Source: Agromyces protaetiae
GTDB taxonomy: Bacteria > Actinomycetota > Actinomycetes > Actinomycetales > Microbacteriaceae
Direction of reading: 5' to 3'
Length of the DNA stretch: 64,000 nt
NCBI RefSeq assembly: GCF_004135405.1
Contig: NZ_CP035491.1
Span: 3,100,001-3,164,000 of the forward strand
In this document: piece after piece, positions 9,096 through 17,881 of the stretch
Position numbering within the stretch: position 1 is the first letter of the stretch
Layout: every line of letters begins with the position of its first letter
Translations under genes and position numbers: made by a program
The notes under the pieces: model-generated
Told to the model about the DNA's origin: nothing
What the model saw: only the letters and a program-made list of their open reading frames with translations
The model's database searches: none

Positions 9096-10318
9096 CGGAC
9101 TGCTTCCTTCCGGGTGGCGGCGGGGCCGAAGGCCGAGCCGGTCGAGACGGTGCGGACGGTCGCGTGCGCGTCCTGGTAGGGCGAGCCCGCGGTGAGGTTG
9201 TCGCCGCGGTTCGCGGCGGGGATCGCCTGGCGGGGCTCGCCGTCGCCGTAGGCCGCCTTGACGAGCGAGGCGTGGGTGGGAGCATCCGGAACGTTCGCGG
9301 GGCGGTTCTTCGCGAACTCGCGCCGCAGCACCGGCACGACCTCCTCGCCGAGCAGGTCGAGCTGCTCGAGGACGGTCTTGAGCGGCAGGCCCGCGTGGTC
9401 CATGAGGAACATCTGGCGCTGGTAGTCGCCGACGTAGTCGCGGAACCCGAGGGTCTTGTCGATGACCTCCTGCGGGCTGCCGACCGTGAGCGGGGTCTGG
9501 GACGTGAAGTCCTCCATGCTCGGGCCGTGGCCGTAGACGGGCGCGTTGTCGAAGTACGGGCGGAAGTCGCGCACCGCGTCCTGGGAGTTCTTGCGCATGA
9601 ACACCTGGCCGCCGAGACCGACGATCGCCTGGTCGGCGGTGCCGTGCCCGTGGTGCTCGAAGCGCTGGCGGTAGAGGGCGATCATGCGCTGGGTGTGCGA
9701 CGCGGGCCAGAAGATGTGGTTCGCGAAGAAGCCGTCGCCGTAGTACGCGGCCTGCTCGGCGATCTCGGGCGTGCGGATCGAGCCGTGCCACACGAACGGC
9801 GGCACGCCGTCGAGCGGGCGGGGCGTCGCGGTGAAGCCCTGGAGCGGAGTGCGGAACTTGCCCTCCCAGTCCACGACGTCCTCACGCCAGAGGCGGTGGA
9901 GCAGCTCGTACGCCTCGACGGCGATCGGCAGGCCCTGGCGGATGTCCTTGCCGAACCACGGGTAGACCGGGCCCGTGTTGCCGCGCCCGATCATGAGGTC
10001 GGCACGACCGCCCGACACGTGCTGGAGCATCGCGTAGTCTTCGGCGATCTTCACGGGGTCGTTCGTCGTGATGAGGGTCGTCGCGGTCGAGAGCTGCAGG
10101 GTGCTCGTCTGCCCCGCGATGTACGCGAGGGTCGTGGTGGGCGAGGACGACCAGAACGGCGGGTTGTGGTGCTCGCCGAGGGCGAAGACGTCGAGTCCGA
10201 CCTCCTCGGCGTGCTTGGCGATCGTGACGGTCGCCTGGATCCGCTCGGCCTCGGACGGGGTGCGTCCGGTCGTGGGGTCGGTGGTGATGTCGCTGACGGT
10301 GAAGATTCCGAACTGCAC
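9092..10318 (-). CDS. LLM class flavin-dependent oxidoreductase (CE1758 type)
   Basis: A 408-residue luciferase-like monooxygenase with the bacterial luciferase TIM-barrel fold. Recognisable segments are LDVFALGEHHNPPFW near residue 50, the DLMIGRGNTGPVYPWFG flavin-site loop and the C-terminal GDEP-like half. The GTG start at 10318 has GGAGG seven bases upstream (the Met 12 codons earlier lacks a ribosome site). It is coupled by an ATGA overlap to its FMN reductase, the pairing known in corynebacteria and others. A TACGAT box at 10357-10362 may be the -10 of its promoter. Substrate unknown: alkanes, sulfonates and aromatic compounds are all used by relatives. Confidence 0.9.
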   Translation of the reverse strand: MQFGIFTVSDITTDPTTGRTPSEAERIQATVTIAKHAEEVGLDVFALGEHHNPPFWSSSPTTTLAYIAGQTSTLQLSTATTLITTNDPVKIAEDYAMLQHVSGGRADLMIGRGNTGPVYPWFGKDIRQGLPIAVEAYELLHRLWREDVVDWEGKFRTPLQGFTATPRPLDGVPPFVWHGSIRTPEIAEQAAYYGDGFFANHIFWPASHTQRMIALYRQRFEHHGHGTADQAIVGLGGQVFMRKNSQDAVRDFRPYFDNAPVYGHGPSMEDFTSQTPLTVGSPQEVIDKTLGFRDYVGDYQRQMFLMDHAGLPLKTVLEQLDLLGEEVVPVLRREFAKNRPANVPDAPTHASLVKAAYGDGEPRQAIPAANRGDNLTAGSPYQDAHATVRTVSTGSAFGPAATRKEAVR

Positions 10319-10534
10319 GGCGGCCTCCTGAGCTGCTCTTTCATGCGTTTGCATACATCGTAACGGATGCCTCCTCAGAAGTATTCCCGACGAGTATCCG
10401 CGACCCCGGGGACGGCCGCACCCCCGGCGCGCAGTCGCGGGCCGGGGGCGGTCGAGTGGCGGATCGGGTCTGGACGGGGCAGGGAGCCCGCGCGCGTCAG
10501 CGCACGGGAGCAGAGCGGCCGGATGCCTCGGGGC

Positions 10535-11224
10535 TCACACCGCGAGTCGGCCCTCCGGGCCGGCGTATCGGGTCATCTCGTCGGGTGTCAGCACCGCGCG
10601 GCCGCGACGCCCCGACATGACGTGGAAGCGTCCGCCGACCTCGAGCTCGCGCGAGTCGGAGATGTCGCCCACGAGCCACGGCCGCCACCCGACCTGCTCG
10701 AGGAGCGGCCGCACCCGCTCGGCCGTCGCCTGCGAGTCGGCGAGGAAGGGCAGCACGCTCGGCGGCGTCTGGTCGGCCGCCCCGGAGATCGCGGGGTTCG
10801 GGATCGACGAGAACACCTTCACGTGCCCGGCGCCCGCGGGCAGGAGCTTCGCGAGGAAGCGGCCCGTGCTGCCGTCGTGCGGCGTGACGAGCACGAATCC
10901 CTGCGGCGTGCGGTCGAAGGGGTTCGAGATGTCGAGCACGATCTTGCCGACGAGCGCATCGCCGAGTTCGCCGACGACGGCACGCTGGTCGTCGTTCCAC
11001 AGGGTCGCGAGCACGACGAACTCCTGCCCGGCCACGGCGTCGGCGAGCGTGTCGGCGACGGTCACCTCGGCGCCGTCCGCGGCGTGCGCGCGCACGACGG
11101 CGGCGGCCGCACGCGCCTTCTCGGGCTTGTAGTGGTACAGGACGACGTCGACGCCGTGGGAGGCGAAGAGGTTCGCGATCGCGAGGCCGTGTCGGCCGGG
11201 GCCGATGAGGGCGATGGATGTCAC
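10535..11224 (-). CDS. NADPH-dependent F420 reductase-like oxidoreductase
   Basis: A 229-residue protein of the NADP oxidoreductase, coenzyme F420-dependent family. The Rossmann motif is IALIGPGRHGLAIANL at the N-terminus (GxGxxG changed to GPGRHG), followed by VVLATLWND and VLDISNPFDRTPQG, and a helical C-terminal half with LPFLADSQATAERVRPLLEQVGWRP. Such proteins move hydride between NADPH and F420, or serve as plain NADPH reductases. Start is GTG with AGGAAAGG nine bases upstream. It stands alone, with a palindromic operator-like site at 11261-11275. Confidence 0.82.
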   Translation of the reverse strand: MTSIALIGPGRHGLAIANLFASHGVDVVLYHYKPEKARAAAAVVRAHAADGAEVTVADTLADAVAGQEFVVLATLWNDDQRAVVGELGDALVGKIVLDISNPFDRTPQGFVLVTPHDGSTGRFLAKLLPAGAGHVKVFSSIPNPAISGAADQTPPSVLPFLADSQATAERVRPLLEQVGWRPWLVGDISDSRELEVGGRFHVMSGRRGRAVLTPDEMTRYAGPEGRLAV

Positions 11225-11260
11225 GTGGGATTCCTTTCCTCGGAATGAGTCGGTCGCCCG

Positions 11261-11275
11261 TGAGAACCGTTCTCA
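11261..11275. promoter_or_regulatory. 15-bp perfect palindrome, candidate operator
   Basis: TGAGAACCGTTCTCA, seven-base arms around one base, 37 bases upstream of the F420-reductase-like start and in the region shared with the divergent GT2 gene. The arrangement fits a dimeric repressor site; no adjacent regulator gene identifies the protein. Confidence 0.5.
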
Positions 11276-11386
11276 TCGGGCGGGGATTCCCACAGAGTGC
11301 CATCCGTCCCGAAGCGCCCGCCCACCCCGTTCCGAACCGCGCCGCCGCGCCCGGCGCAGTGTCGCGACGGGTTTAGACTCCGGGTG

Positions 11387-12211
11387 ATGGGCAGCATCTC
11401 GGTCGTCATCCCGTGTCTGGACGACGCGGAGATGCTGCGCGCCTGCCTCGCGGCCCTCGCCGCCCAGACCCGGCCCGCCGACGAGATCCTCGTCGTCGAC
11501 AACGGCTCGACCGACGACTCCCTCGCCGTCGCGCTCGCCGCGGGCGCCCGGGTGATCGCCGAGCCGATGCGCGGCATCTGGCCCGCGACCTCCGCCGGCT
11601 TCGACACCGCAGCGGGCGACCTGCTCGCGCGCCTCGACGCCGACTCGGTGCCGCCCGCAGACTGGCTCGCACGGCTCGAGTCGCGAATGGGCGAAGCGGA
11701 CCGCCCGACGGTCGTGACCGGCCCCGGCCGCTTCTACGGCGGCAACGCCGTCACGCGCTGGATCGCCCGCTACCTCTACATCGGCGGCTACTTCACCGCG
11801 ATCGGCCTCATGCTCGGACACCCGCCGATCTTCGGCTCGAACTACGCGCTCCGCGCGAGCGCGTGGCGGGAGCTCCGCGGCATCGTGCTCCGCGACCGCG
11901 CCGACGTGCACGACGACTTCGACCTCGCCTGGCGGCTCCAGCCCGGCATGACCGTCGTCTACGATCGGCGGCTCGTCGTGGGCGTCTCGGCGCGGCCGTT
12001 CGAGAGCTGGGCCGCGATCGGAACGCGCCTGCGCATGGCGTTCCACACGCTCGGCGTCGAGTGGCGCGCGTGGTCGCCGCTCGACCGCATGGACGACCGA
12101 CGACTCGGGCGGCCGTTCGCGCCCGCGCGCGATGACACCGGCGCCGCTGCGGCGGGCGCCGGCGCTCGCGCCGACGGCGAGCTCGACGGCGACTCGCCGC
12201 TGACCGTCTGA
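11387..12211 (+). CDS. Glycosyltransferase family 2
   Basis: A 274-residue GT-A fold transferase. SISVVIPCLDDAEML opens the nucleotide-binding domain, LVVDNGSTDDS follows, and ARLDADSVPP carries the metal-binding DxD. FGSNYALRASAW and VHDDFDLAWRL (the ED-type catalytic-base region) complete the family pattern. There is no clear C-terminal membrane helix, so it is probably soluble or peripheral. The ATG at 11387 is seven bases after a TAGACT -10 box (11374-11379), indicating a leaderless transcript; the 30 upstream codons are not conserved in type. Acceptor unknown. Confidence 0.87.
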   Translation: MGSISVVIPCLDDAEMLRACLAALAAQTRPADEILVVDNGSTDDSLAVALAAGARVIAEPMRGIWPATSAGFDTAAGDLLARLDADSVPPADWLARLESRMGEADRPTVVTGPGRFYGGNAVTRWIARYLYIGGYFTAIGLMLGHPPIFGSNYALRASAWRELRGIVLRDRADVHDDFDLAWRLQPGMTVVYDRRLVVGVSARPFESWAAIGTRLRMAFHTLGVEWRAWSPLDRMDDRRLGRPFAPARDDTGAAAAGAGARADGELDGDSPLTV

Positions 12212-12252
12212 CCGTCGGAACGTCGGATCGGAGCGAGTCGAGGAGGCCCCGG

Positions 12253-13284
12253 ATGTCCCGCCGGAACGCACTCCTCCTGTGCACGGGGCTCGCCTGGGCC
12301 GGTGCCGTCGCCGTGACGGCCTGTGCCGGGTCGGGCGGCGCGCAGCGCGAGGCATCCGGTCCGCTCGCGACATCCGACCCCGCGCTCACCGCGACCCCGA
12401 CGCCGCGACCCGACGTCGACGGGCTCGTCGCCCTCGGCGACGGCCGCAGCGTCTTCGCGACGTGCGCGGGCGAAGGATCGCCGACCGTCGTGCTCATCTC
12501 GGGCAAGGGCAACGGCGCAGAGGACTGGCACGACGTGCTCGCCCCCGACGACCCGGCGCACGACTCGTCCGGAGACGACCTGCCCTGGGGGCTCGGCGAG
12601 CTCGGCCCGAGCGAGGACGCAGTGTTCCCGCAGGTCGCGCGCTTCGCGCGCGTGTGCGCGTACGACCGCCCCGACATCCGCTCGGGAAGCGACGCCACGA
12701 CCCCGCGCCCGCAGCCGCACACCGTCGACGACGACGTCGACGACCTCGCGGCGCTCCTCGCCGCCCTCGACGAGCCAGGCCCGTACGTGCTCGTGCCGCA
12801 TTCGTACGGCGGGCTCATCGCCCTGCTGTACGCCCGCACCCACCCCGACGACGTCGCGGGCCTCGTCCTGGACGACGCCGCCTCGCCCCTCATCGCCGAC
12901 GTGGCCGACGCGACGGCGCTCGCGAACTGGGACGCCTCGAACGCGACGACCTCGCCGCAACTCCGCGAAGGCGTCGAAGTGCTCGACGCCTTCGCGCGCA
13001 TCGACGCCGCACCGCCGCTGCCCGACGTGCCCGCCGTGGTGCTCACCGCCGACAAGCCGTGGCGCACCGACCTCTTGCCGCCAGACGTCGCGGCGGTGCC
13101 GACCGTGACGTTCGACGACTGGCTCGAGGCATCCGCGCTGCTCGCCGACGCGCTCGACGCGCCGCACCTCACCGAGACGGACAGCGGCCACGACATCCAC
13201 CTCTACGACCCCGCCCTCGTCGTCGAGCAGATCAGGCTCGTCGTCGACGAGGCGCGGCTCGGGGCCCTGCTGCCGAGCGAGTGA
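12253..13284 (+). CDS. Alpha/beta hydrolase, predicted lipoprotein
   Basis: A 343-residue extracytoplasmic hydrolase. The first 24 residues form a lipoprotein signal: basic MSRRN, a hydrophobic run, and the lipobox VTAC with the acylated Cys at 24. An alpha/beta fold follows: VVLISGKGNGAEDW (oxyanion strand), VPHSYGG with the nucleophilic Ser (a HSYGG elbow), VLDDAAS for the acid and SGHDIH for the catalytic His. GGAGG precedes the ATG. It lies 41 bases after the GT2 gene and may share its transcript. Substrate unknown. Confidence 0.85.
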   Translation: MSRRNALLLCTGLAWAGAVAVTACAGSGGAQREASGPLATSDPALTATPTPRPDVDGLVALGDGRSVFATCAGEGSPTVVLISGKGNGAEDWHDVLAPDDPAHDSSGDDLPWGLGELGPSEDAVFPQVARFARVCAYDRPDIRSGSDATTPRPQPHTVDDDVDDLAALLAALDEPGPYVLVPHSYGGLIALLYARTHPDDVAGLVLDDAASPLIADVADATALANWDASNATTSPQLREGVEVLDAFARIDAAPPLPDVPAVVLTADKPWRTDLLPPDVAAVPTVTFDDWLEASALLADALDAPHLTETDSGHDIHLYDPALVVEQIRLVVDEARLGALLPSE

Positions 13285-13311
13285 GCGAGACGGGGCCGCA
13301 GTGGGCGCCGC

Positions 13312-14256
13312 TCACGCCTCCGCGTACAGCGCGAGCAGGTCGCGCGAGAGCGCGTGCGGCGACTCCTCGCACGGACTGTGGCCGGTCTCGTACACGGCGA
13401 GCCGCGCGCCGAGCTCGTCGGCCGAGCGCGCGTGCAGTTCGGTCGGCCAGAGGTCGTGCGCCCCCACGGCGACGAGCTTCGGCACGGGCGACGCCTCGAC
13501 CTCGGTTCGCAGGTCGGGCGTCGCCATCATGCACGCGATGATGTCGTCGACGCTCTCGCGGCGCGTGAGGGCGAACCGTTCGCGCACGAATGCGAGCCTG
13601 CCGGGCGGCACTTTGTTGAGGTTGTTCCGGATGCCCCACAGCATGAGACCCGCGCCCTGATGCGGCGTCGTGAACTGCGACAGCGGCCCGATGCGCTTGA
13701 CCCCGCGGAACGCCTGGCCGGGCTCGGGCGGGCTCGAGAGCAGCGCGAGGCTCGCGAAGAGGTCGGGCCGGGCGACGAGCGCCTGCTGCGCGAGCGTGCC
13801 CGCGAAGCTGTAGCCGAGGACGTGCGCGGGCGTTCGCCCCGACTCGAGCACGAAGACGAGGTCGTCGAGGAAGAGGGATGCGTCGTACCGCGCGCGCGGC
13901 GGATCGAGTCGCCGGGGGCCTGCCTCGAACGACTCGTACTGCCCCGCGAGATCGAACGACTCCACCCGATAGCCGGCGCCCGCGAGGAGCGGCAGCATGA
14001 GCACGAAGTCCTCCTTCGAACCAGTCGCGCCCGGCACGAGCACGACCCGCTCTCCGTCGACCGGCCCCATCACGAGGCCCGCGAGCGGCCCGCTCGGCGC
14101 ATCGAACCGGATGCGCTCCGCGCCCGGCGGCAGCGCCCGCCAATCGAAGTCGGGGAGGGCCGCGTCGAGCTCGTCGGCGCGCTCGCGCCAATCGGCGGGC
14201 GGGGGTGCGAAGACGCCCGGCACCGAGGCATCCGCTCGCTCGTTCGACCGGTCCAC
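13312..14256 (-). CDS. Alpha/beta fold hydrolase
   Basis: A 314-residue cytoplasmic hydrolase. VVLVPGATGSKEDF forms the oxyanion region, LGYSFAGTLAQQ is the nucleophile elbow, VAVGAHDLWP holds the acid and TGHSPCEESP the catalytic His. The start is the GTG at 14256 because AGGAGG lies five bases upstream and earlier codons run into the divergent thioredoxin promoter. It converges on the lipoprotein hydrolase, with 27 bases between stops. Function beyond ester or amide hydrolysis cannot be told. Confidence 0.83.
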   Translation of the reverse strand: MDRSNERADASVPGVFAPPPADWRERADELDAALPDFDWRALPPGAERIRFDAPSGPLAGLVMGPVDGERVVLVPGATGSKEDFVLMLPLLAGAGYRVESFDLAGQYESFEAGPRRLDPPRARYDASLFLDDLVFVLESGRTPAHVLGYSFAGTLAQQALVARPDLFASLALLSSPPEPGQAFRGVKRIGPLSQFTTPHQGAGLMLWGIRNNLNKVPPGRLAFVRERFALTRRESVDDIIACMMATPDLRTEVEASPVPKLVAVGAHDLWPTELHARSADELGARLAVYETGHSPCEESPHALSRDLLALYAEA

Positions 14257-14362
14257 GCCGCCTCCTGCCTCGGGGTCGCCCACGATCTCACGATAGCCGC
14301 GTCGACCGCGGCTCACAGCGAACACCGGGCGCCGCCACGGAAACCACGCGTAGTCTGGCGGA

Positions 14363-14764
14363 ATGCCTACCGTCGACCTGACCCTGGAGACCTTCGAGAA
14401 GACCATCCTCGAGGGCGGCACCGTCTTCGTGGATTTCTGGGCCGCGTGGTGCGGGCCCTGTCTGCAGTTCGCCCCCAACTACCAGGCGGCGGCCGAGGCG
14501 AACCCAGACCTCGTCTTCGCGAAGGTCGACACCGAGGCGCAGCAGCAGCTCGCGGCGGCGATGAACATCCGCTCGATTCCGACGATCATGGCCTTCAAAG
14601 ACGGCGTGGGCGTCTTCGCGCAGGCCGGCGCGCTCCCCCGGCCCGTGCTCGACGACCTCATCTCACAGGTGCGCGCGCTCGACATGGACGAGGTACGCGC
14701 GCAGCTCGCCGCGCAAGAGGCGGACGACGCGGCAGACGACGAGGTCTCCGAGCAGAGCGCCTGA
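14363..14764 (+). CDS. Thioredoxin family protein
   Basis: A 133-residue cytoplasmic thioredoxin, a disulfide reductase. The active site is AAWCGPC (Cys30, Cys33), the cis-proline is in RSIPTIM, and the N-terminal strand TVFVDFW is standard. About 30 residues at the C-terminus are an acidic, Ala-rich tail beyond the thioredoxin fold. The gene is leaderless: TAGTCT at 14351-14356 lies six bases before the ATG. No thioredoxin reductase is nearby. Confidence 0.93.
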   Translation: MPTVDLTLETFEKTILEGGTVFVDFWAAWCGPCLQFAPNYQAAAEANPDLVFAKVDTEAQQQLAAAMNIRSIPTIMAFKDGVGVFAQAGALPRPVLDDLISQVRALDMDEVRAQLAAQEADDAADDEVSEQSA

Positions 14765-14788
14765 TCGCGCGCGAACGACGCGCTCGGC

Positions 14789-15436
14789 TCAGTTCGAGGC
14801 GTCTCCGGATGCCTCCGCGCCCGCGCTGTTCGCATCCTCGAGCCGCTCGAGCCCGCTGAGGTCGAGCTCGACGCCGAACGGCCGCGCCGCGCCCGTGACG
14901 AACGCGGGCACGCGCACGAACGAGCCGTGCAGGCGCAGGCCGTCGAGGAGGTCGACCCAGCGCGCTTCGGCGTCGTCGCGCAGGTATCCCGCGTGCCGCG
15001 GCCGGTCTCCTTCGGCGACGAGTTGCACGCCCATACGGTAGCGGCGAGACATCCACCGGCTTGCGCGCGGCACGAGCACGGCGTGGAGCTCGGCCCCGCC
15101 GTGCACGCGCGCGATCTCGATCGCGGCCTGGTGCCGGTTGGTGTCGGCGACGGGCACGACCGTGCGCACGCTGCGATCGACGGGGTCGGCGTCGATGACC
15201 TCGAGCCCTTCGAGTGTGAAGAGCGCACCCCACTGGTCGGGATTCGACCGGCGGCGCTCGCGCGAGATGCCGAACAGGATCCACACGATCGTCGCGCCGA
15301 TGAGCACGAACAGCGGCCACTGCAGCCACGGCGGCGAACTCGGGCGCACGAATCCCGTGCAGAGCAGCAGGACGACGATCACGAGGTACGGGAGCGGCTC
15401 CCAGACGAGGAGGGGCTTGCGACGCGGGGCGGGCAT
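14789..15436 (-). CDS. Conserved two-helix membrane protein, function unknown
   Basis: A 215-residue protein with two N-terminal membrane helices (LPYLVIVVLLLCTGFV and WPLFVLIGATIVWILFG) joined by a short loop, followed by a soluble domain of about 145 residues with alternating beta strands (VRTVVPVADTNRHQAAIEIAR, ELHAVLVPRA). I do not recognise the soluble domain. It starts ten bases after the stop of the EamA transporter gene on the same strand, so the two are probably one operon; a role with that exporter is only suggested by position. Confidence 0.75.
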   Translation of the reverse strand: MPAPRRKPLLVWEPLPYLVIVVLLLCTGFVRPSSPPWLQWPLFVLIGATIVWILFGISRERRRSNPDQWGALFTLEGLEVIDADPVDRSVRTVVPVADTNRHQAAIEIARVHGGAELHAVLVPRASRWMSRRYRMGVQLVAEGDRPRHAGYLRDDAEARWVDLLDGLRLHGSFVRVPAFVTGAARPFGVELDLSGLERLEDANSAGAEASGDASN

Positions 15437-15446
15437 GCTCCCAACG

Positions 15447-16436
15447 CTAGCGGGCCGGGCCGCCCGAAGGCTGGGCGGCGACGGCCGGCACGGGCTCGGC
15501 GCCGAACTCGACGGCGGGGTCGTGGCCTTCGGCGACGGATGTCTCGCGCTCGAGCTTCACGCACACGATGCCGCCGAGGATCAACAGCCCGCCGAGGATC
15601 TGCAGCGGCCCGAGCGCCTCTCCGAGGAGCACCCACCCGGCGATGCCCGCGAAGACGACCTCGGAGAGTCCGAGGAACGCGGCGAGCTTTCCACCGAGGA
15701 TGCCGATCGCGGCGAGGCCCGCAAGATACGCGAACGCCGTCGAGACGAGGCCCACGACGACGAGCGGCACGAACCACGGCACGGACGCGCCGAGGAAGTC
15801 CACTCCCCCGAATCGCGCCTCCATCGGCAGCACGCCGACGAGGCCCGCGAGGGCGAGCGCGACGGCGCCGACGACGAATCCCGCGGCGATGAGCGCGACG
15901 GGAGGCAGGAGCTCTGCCGCCCGCTCGCCGATCGCGTAGTACACGCACACCCCGAGCATCGCGATCCACGCGAAGAGGAGCCCGAGCGGGTCGAGGTCGC
16001 CGCCGCCCGGCCCGATGACGAGCACGAGGCCGAGGAGCGCGAGCGCCGATCCCGCGATGACGATGAGCTGCGGGCGACGGCGGCTGCGAATCCACGCGAA
16101 GAGCACGAGCGCGATGGGTGCGAGGTATTCGATCAGGAGCGCCGTCGAGACGGGGATGCGCTCGAGCGAGGCGTAGAACGCGAACTGCACGCCCGCGACG
16201 GCGACGAGACCGTAGAGGAGTACCGTCCACTTCGCGCGCCAGAGCGGCCGGAGATCCCACTTGAGGGCGATGAGGCCGGGCACGATGAGCGCCGTCGCCC
16301 CGACGACGATGCGCGCGAGCACGGCCGCGCCGGGCGACCAGCCCGCTTCGAGGAGCGGCTTCACGAACACGCCGCCGACGCCGAACGCGAGGCCCGCGGC
16401 GAGGCCGAGGACGATTCCGAGCACCCCTCGCGACAT
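15447..16436 (-). CDS. EamA (DMT) family transporter
   Basis: A 329-residue drug/metabolite exporter with two EamA repeats, ten predicted membrane helices. Repeat 1 begins GIVLGLAAGLAFGVGGVFVK and repeat 2 YYAIGERAAELLPPVALI; each ends with the conserved EYLAPIALVLFAW- or LGEALGPLQILGG-type segment. Family members export amino acids, nucleosides or drugs. The ATG at 16436 has AAGGAG four bases upstream. The divergent CGNR zinc-finger gene, 88 bases away, is a likely regulator because this pairing is common in actinobacteria. Confidence 0.9.
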   Translation of the reverse strand: MSRGVLGIVLGLAAGLAFGVGGVFVKPLLEAGWSPGAAVLARIVVGATALIVPGLIALKWDLRPLWRAKWTVLLYGLVAVAGVQFAFYASLERIPVSTALLIEYLAPIALVLFAWIRSRRRPQLIVIAGSALALLGLVLVIGPGGGDLDPLGLLFAWIAMLGVCVYYAIGERAAELLPPVALIAAGFVVGAVALALAGLVGVLPMEARFGGVDFLGASVPWFVPLVVVGLVSTAFAYLAGLAAIGILGGKLAAFLGLSEVVFAGIAGWVLLGEALGPLQILGGLLILGGIVCVKLERETSVAEGHDPAVEFGAEPVPAVAAQPSGGPAR

Positions 16437-16524
16437 CGCGCTCCTTCTGTGGACGGCCACGGCCCGGTCATGGGCGTACGCGGTTATGCTCGTGACATTA
16501 GACCTCGCGGATGTCAGGAGTCAA

Positions 16525-17073
16525 ATGCTTTTCACCCATGACACCGAGTCGGCGCTGGGGTTCGTCGTCGCCCTCGCCGACACCGTGCCCGAGGCATCCG
16601 AATCGGGGGCCGACGAACTCGCCACGCAAGCCGATCTCGTGCGCCTCCTCGACACGTGGGGGTACTCGGGCCGACGCGACGGCGACGCCGCCGAACTCGC
16701 CGAGGTCCGCGCTGCGCGCGACCGCCTCCGCGCCGTCTGGGCCCTCGACCGCGACGGCACCGCCGCCGAGGCCAACGCGATCCTCGAAGAGTCGCAAGCC
16801 GTGCCGCGCCTCGTGCGGCACGACGGCCTCGACTGGCACATCCACGCCGTCGGCTTCGACGCCCCGCTCGCCGAGCGCATCCTCGTCGAGGGCGCCATGG
16901 CCCTCGTCGACGTCGTGCGCGCCGACCGGGTCGACCGCCTGCGCGCGTGCGAAGCCGACGACTGCGCGGGCGTCTTCGTCGACCTCTCGAAGAACGGGTC
17001 GAAGCGGTTCTGCTCGACGCGGTGCGGCAACCGCATGGCTGTGCGCGCCTACCGGGCGCGCGCGGCGGACTGA
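16525..17073 (+). CDS. CGNR zinc finger / ABATE domain regulator
   Basis: A 182-residue protein of the CGNR zinc-finger family, thought to be stress-responsive transcriptional regulators. The N-terminal ABATE-type alpha-helical domain spans about residues 1-125; the C-terminal zinc finger is visible as CEADDCAGVF...RFCSTRCGNR, with four cysteines and the naming CGNR motif. AGGAG precedes the ATG at 16525. Divergent from the EamA exporter, which it probably controls. Confidence 0.9.
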   Translation: MLFTHDTESALGFVVALADTVPEASESGADELATQADLVRLLDTWGYSGRRDGDAAELAEVRAARDRLRAVWALDRDGTAAEANAILEESQAVPRLVRHDGLDWHIHAVGFDAPLAERILVEGAMALVDVVRADRVDRLRACEADDCAGVFVDLSKNGSKRFCSTRCGNRMAVRAYRARAAD

Positions 17074-17284
17074 CGCGCGCGGGAGGGCCACCCGCCCACC
17101 CCGCCCGCACCACACTCTCCTTCACCACCGCTCCTTCTCCACCGCCCGCGATCACGGCGTAGGAGATTCTGCGCGGCGCGCCGCAGTAGCCCCGCGCGCC
17201 GCGCGAAAGCTCCGACACGGTGAAGGGGCGACGGGAGCGGGTACGGCCGCCCCGAGACATCCACTCCGAGACATCCGGACATGA

Positions 17285-17318
17285 CGAAGGCCCCCGCCTC
17301 TGGAGGCGGGGGCCTTCG
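17285..17318 (-). terminator. rpsO terminator
   Basis: Perfect 16-base inverted repeat rich in G/C runs (CGAAGGCCCCCGCCTC with its complement), loop of two to six bases, 45 bases after the rpsO stop. The stretch 17074-17284 also holds two direct copies of GAGACATCC (17254, 17268) but no gene. Confidence 0.85.
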
Positions 17319-17362
17319 CAAGAAGTTCGCGGTGTCTTCGAGAGCCGCGTCGGATACGACGC

Positions 17363-17632
17363 TTAGCGGCGCAGCCCGAGACGCTCGATGAGCGAGCGGT
17401 AGCGCGCGATGTCGACGTCGGCGAGGTAGCCGAGCAGACGACGACGCTGACCGACGAGGAGGAGGAGGCCACGACGCGAGTGGTGGTCGTGCTTGTGCTC
17501 CTTCAGGTGCTCGGTGAGGTCCTTGATGCGCTTCGTGAGGATCGCGATCTGGACCTCGGGGGATCCGGTGTCACCGGGGTGGGTCGCGTACTCTTCGATG
17601 ATCGCCTTCTTGGTGTCTGCATCCAGTGCCAT
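17363..17632 (-). CDS. rpsO: 30S ribosomal protein S15
   Basis: An 89-residue full-length S15, a primary 16S rRNA-binding protein of the small-subunit platform. The hallmark segments [16 protein letters not shown] and [15 protein letters not shown] are intact. AAAGGGGA precedes the ATG. In most bacteria rpsO sits next to pnp; here they share strand and order but about fifteen other genes lie between. Confidence 0.98.
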   Translation of the reverse strand: MALDADTKKAIIEEYATHPGDTGSPEVQIAILTKRIKDLTEHLKEHKHDHHSRRGLLLLVGQRRRLLGYLADVDIARYRSLIERLGLRR

Positions 17633-17881
17633 AGAGGGATCCCCTTTCTTCTCGTTGCGCGCTGCCCGGGGCCGAATGCCTGGGCTCTCTTAATGCGCGG
17701 CCGTTTCACGGCAACCTCAAGAGTCTAGCAGAGCAGGGCGCGTACTTCGATTCGGGCGCCGGGCGCCTCCCCCAGTTCTGGGAACCGCGCCGACGATCGC
17801 GTCACCGATAGGGTGGCGCGGATCGTGCCGTGCTCGTTCGGCGTGCGATCCGCTGCCGACCGCGACGAAGGAGCCCCGACC

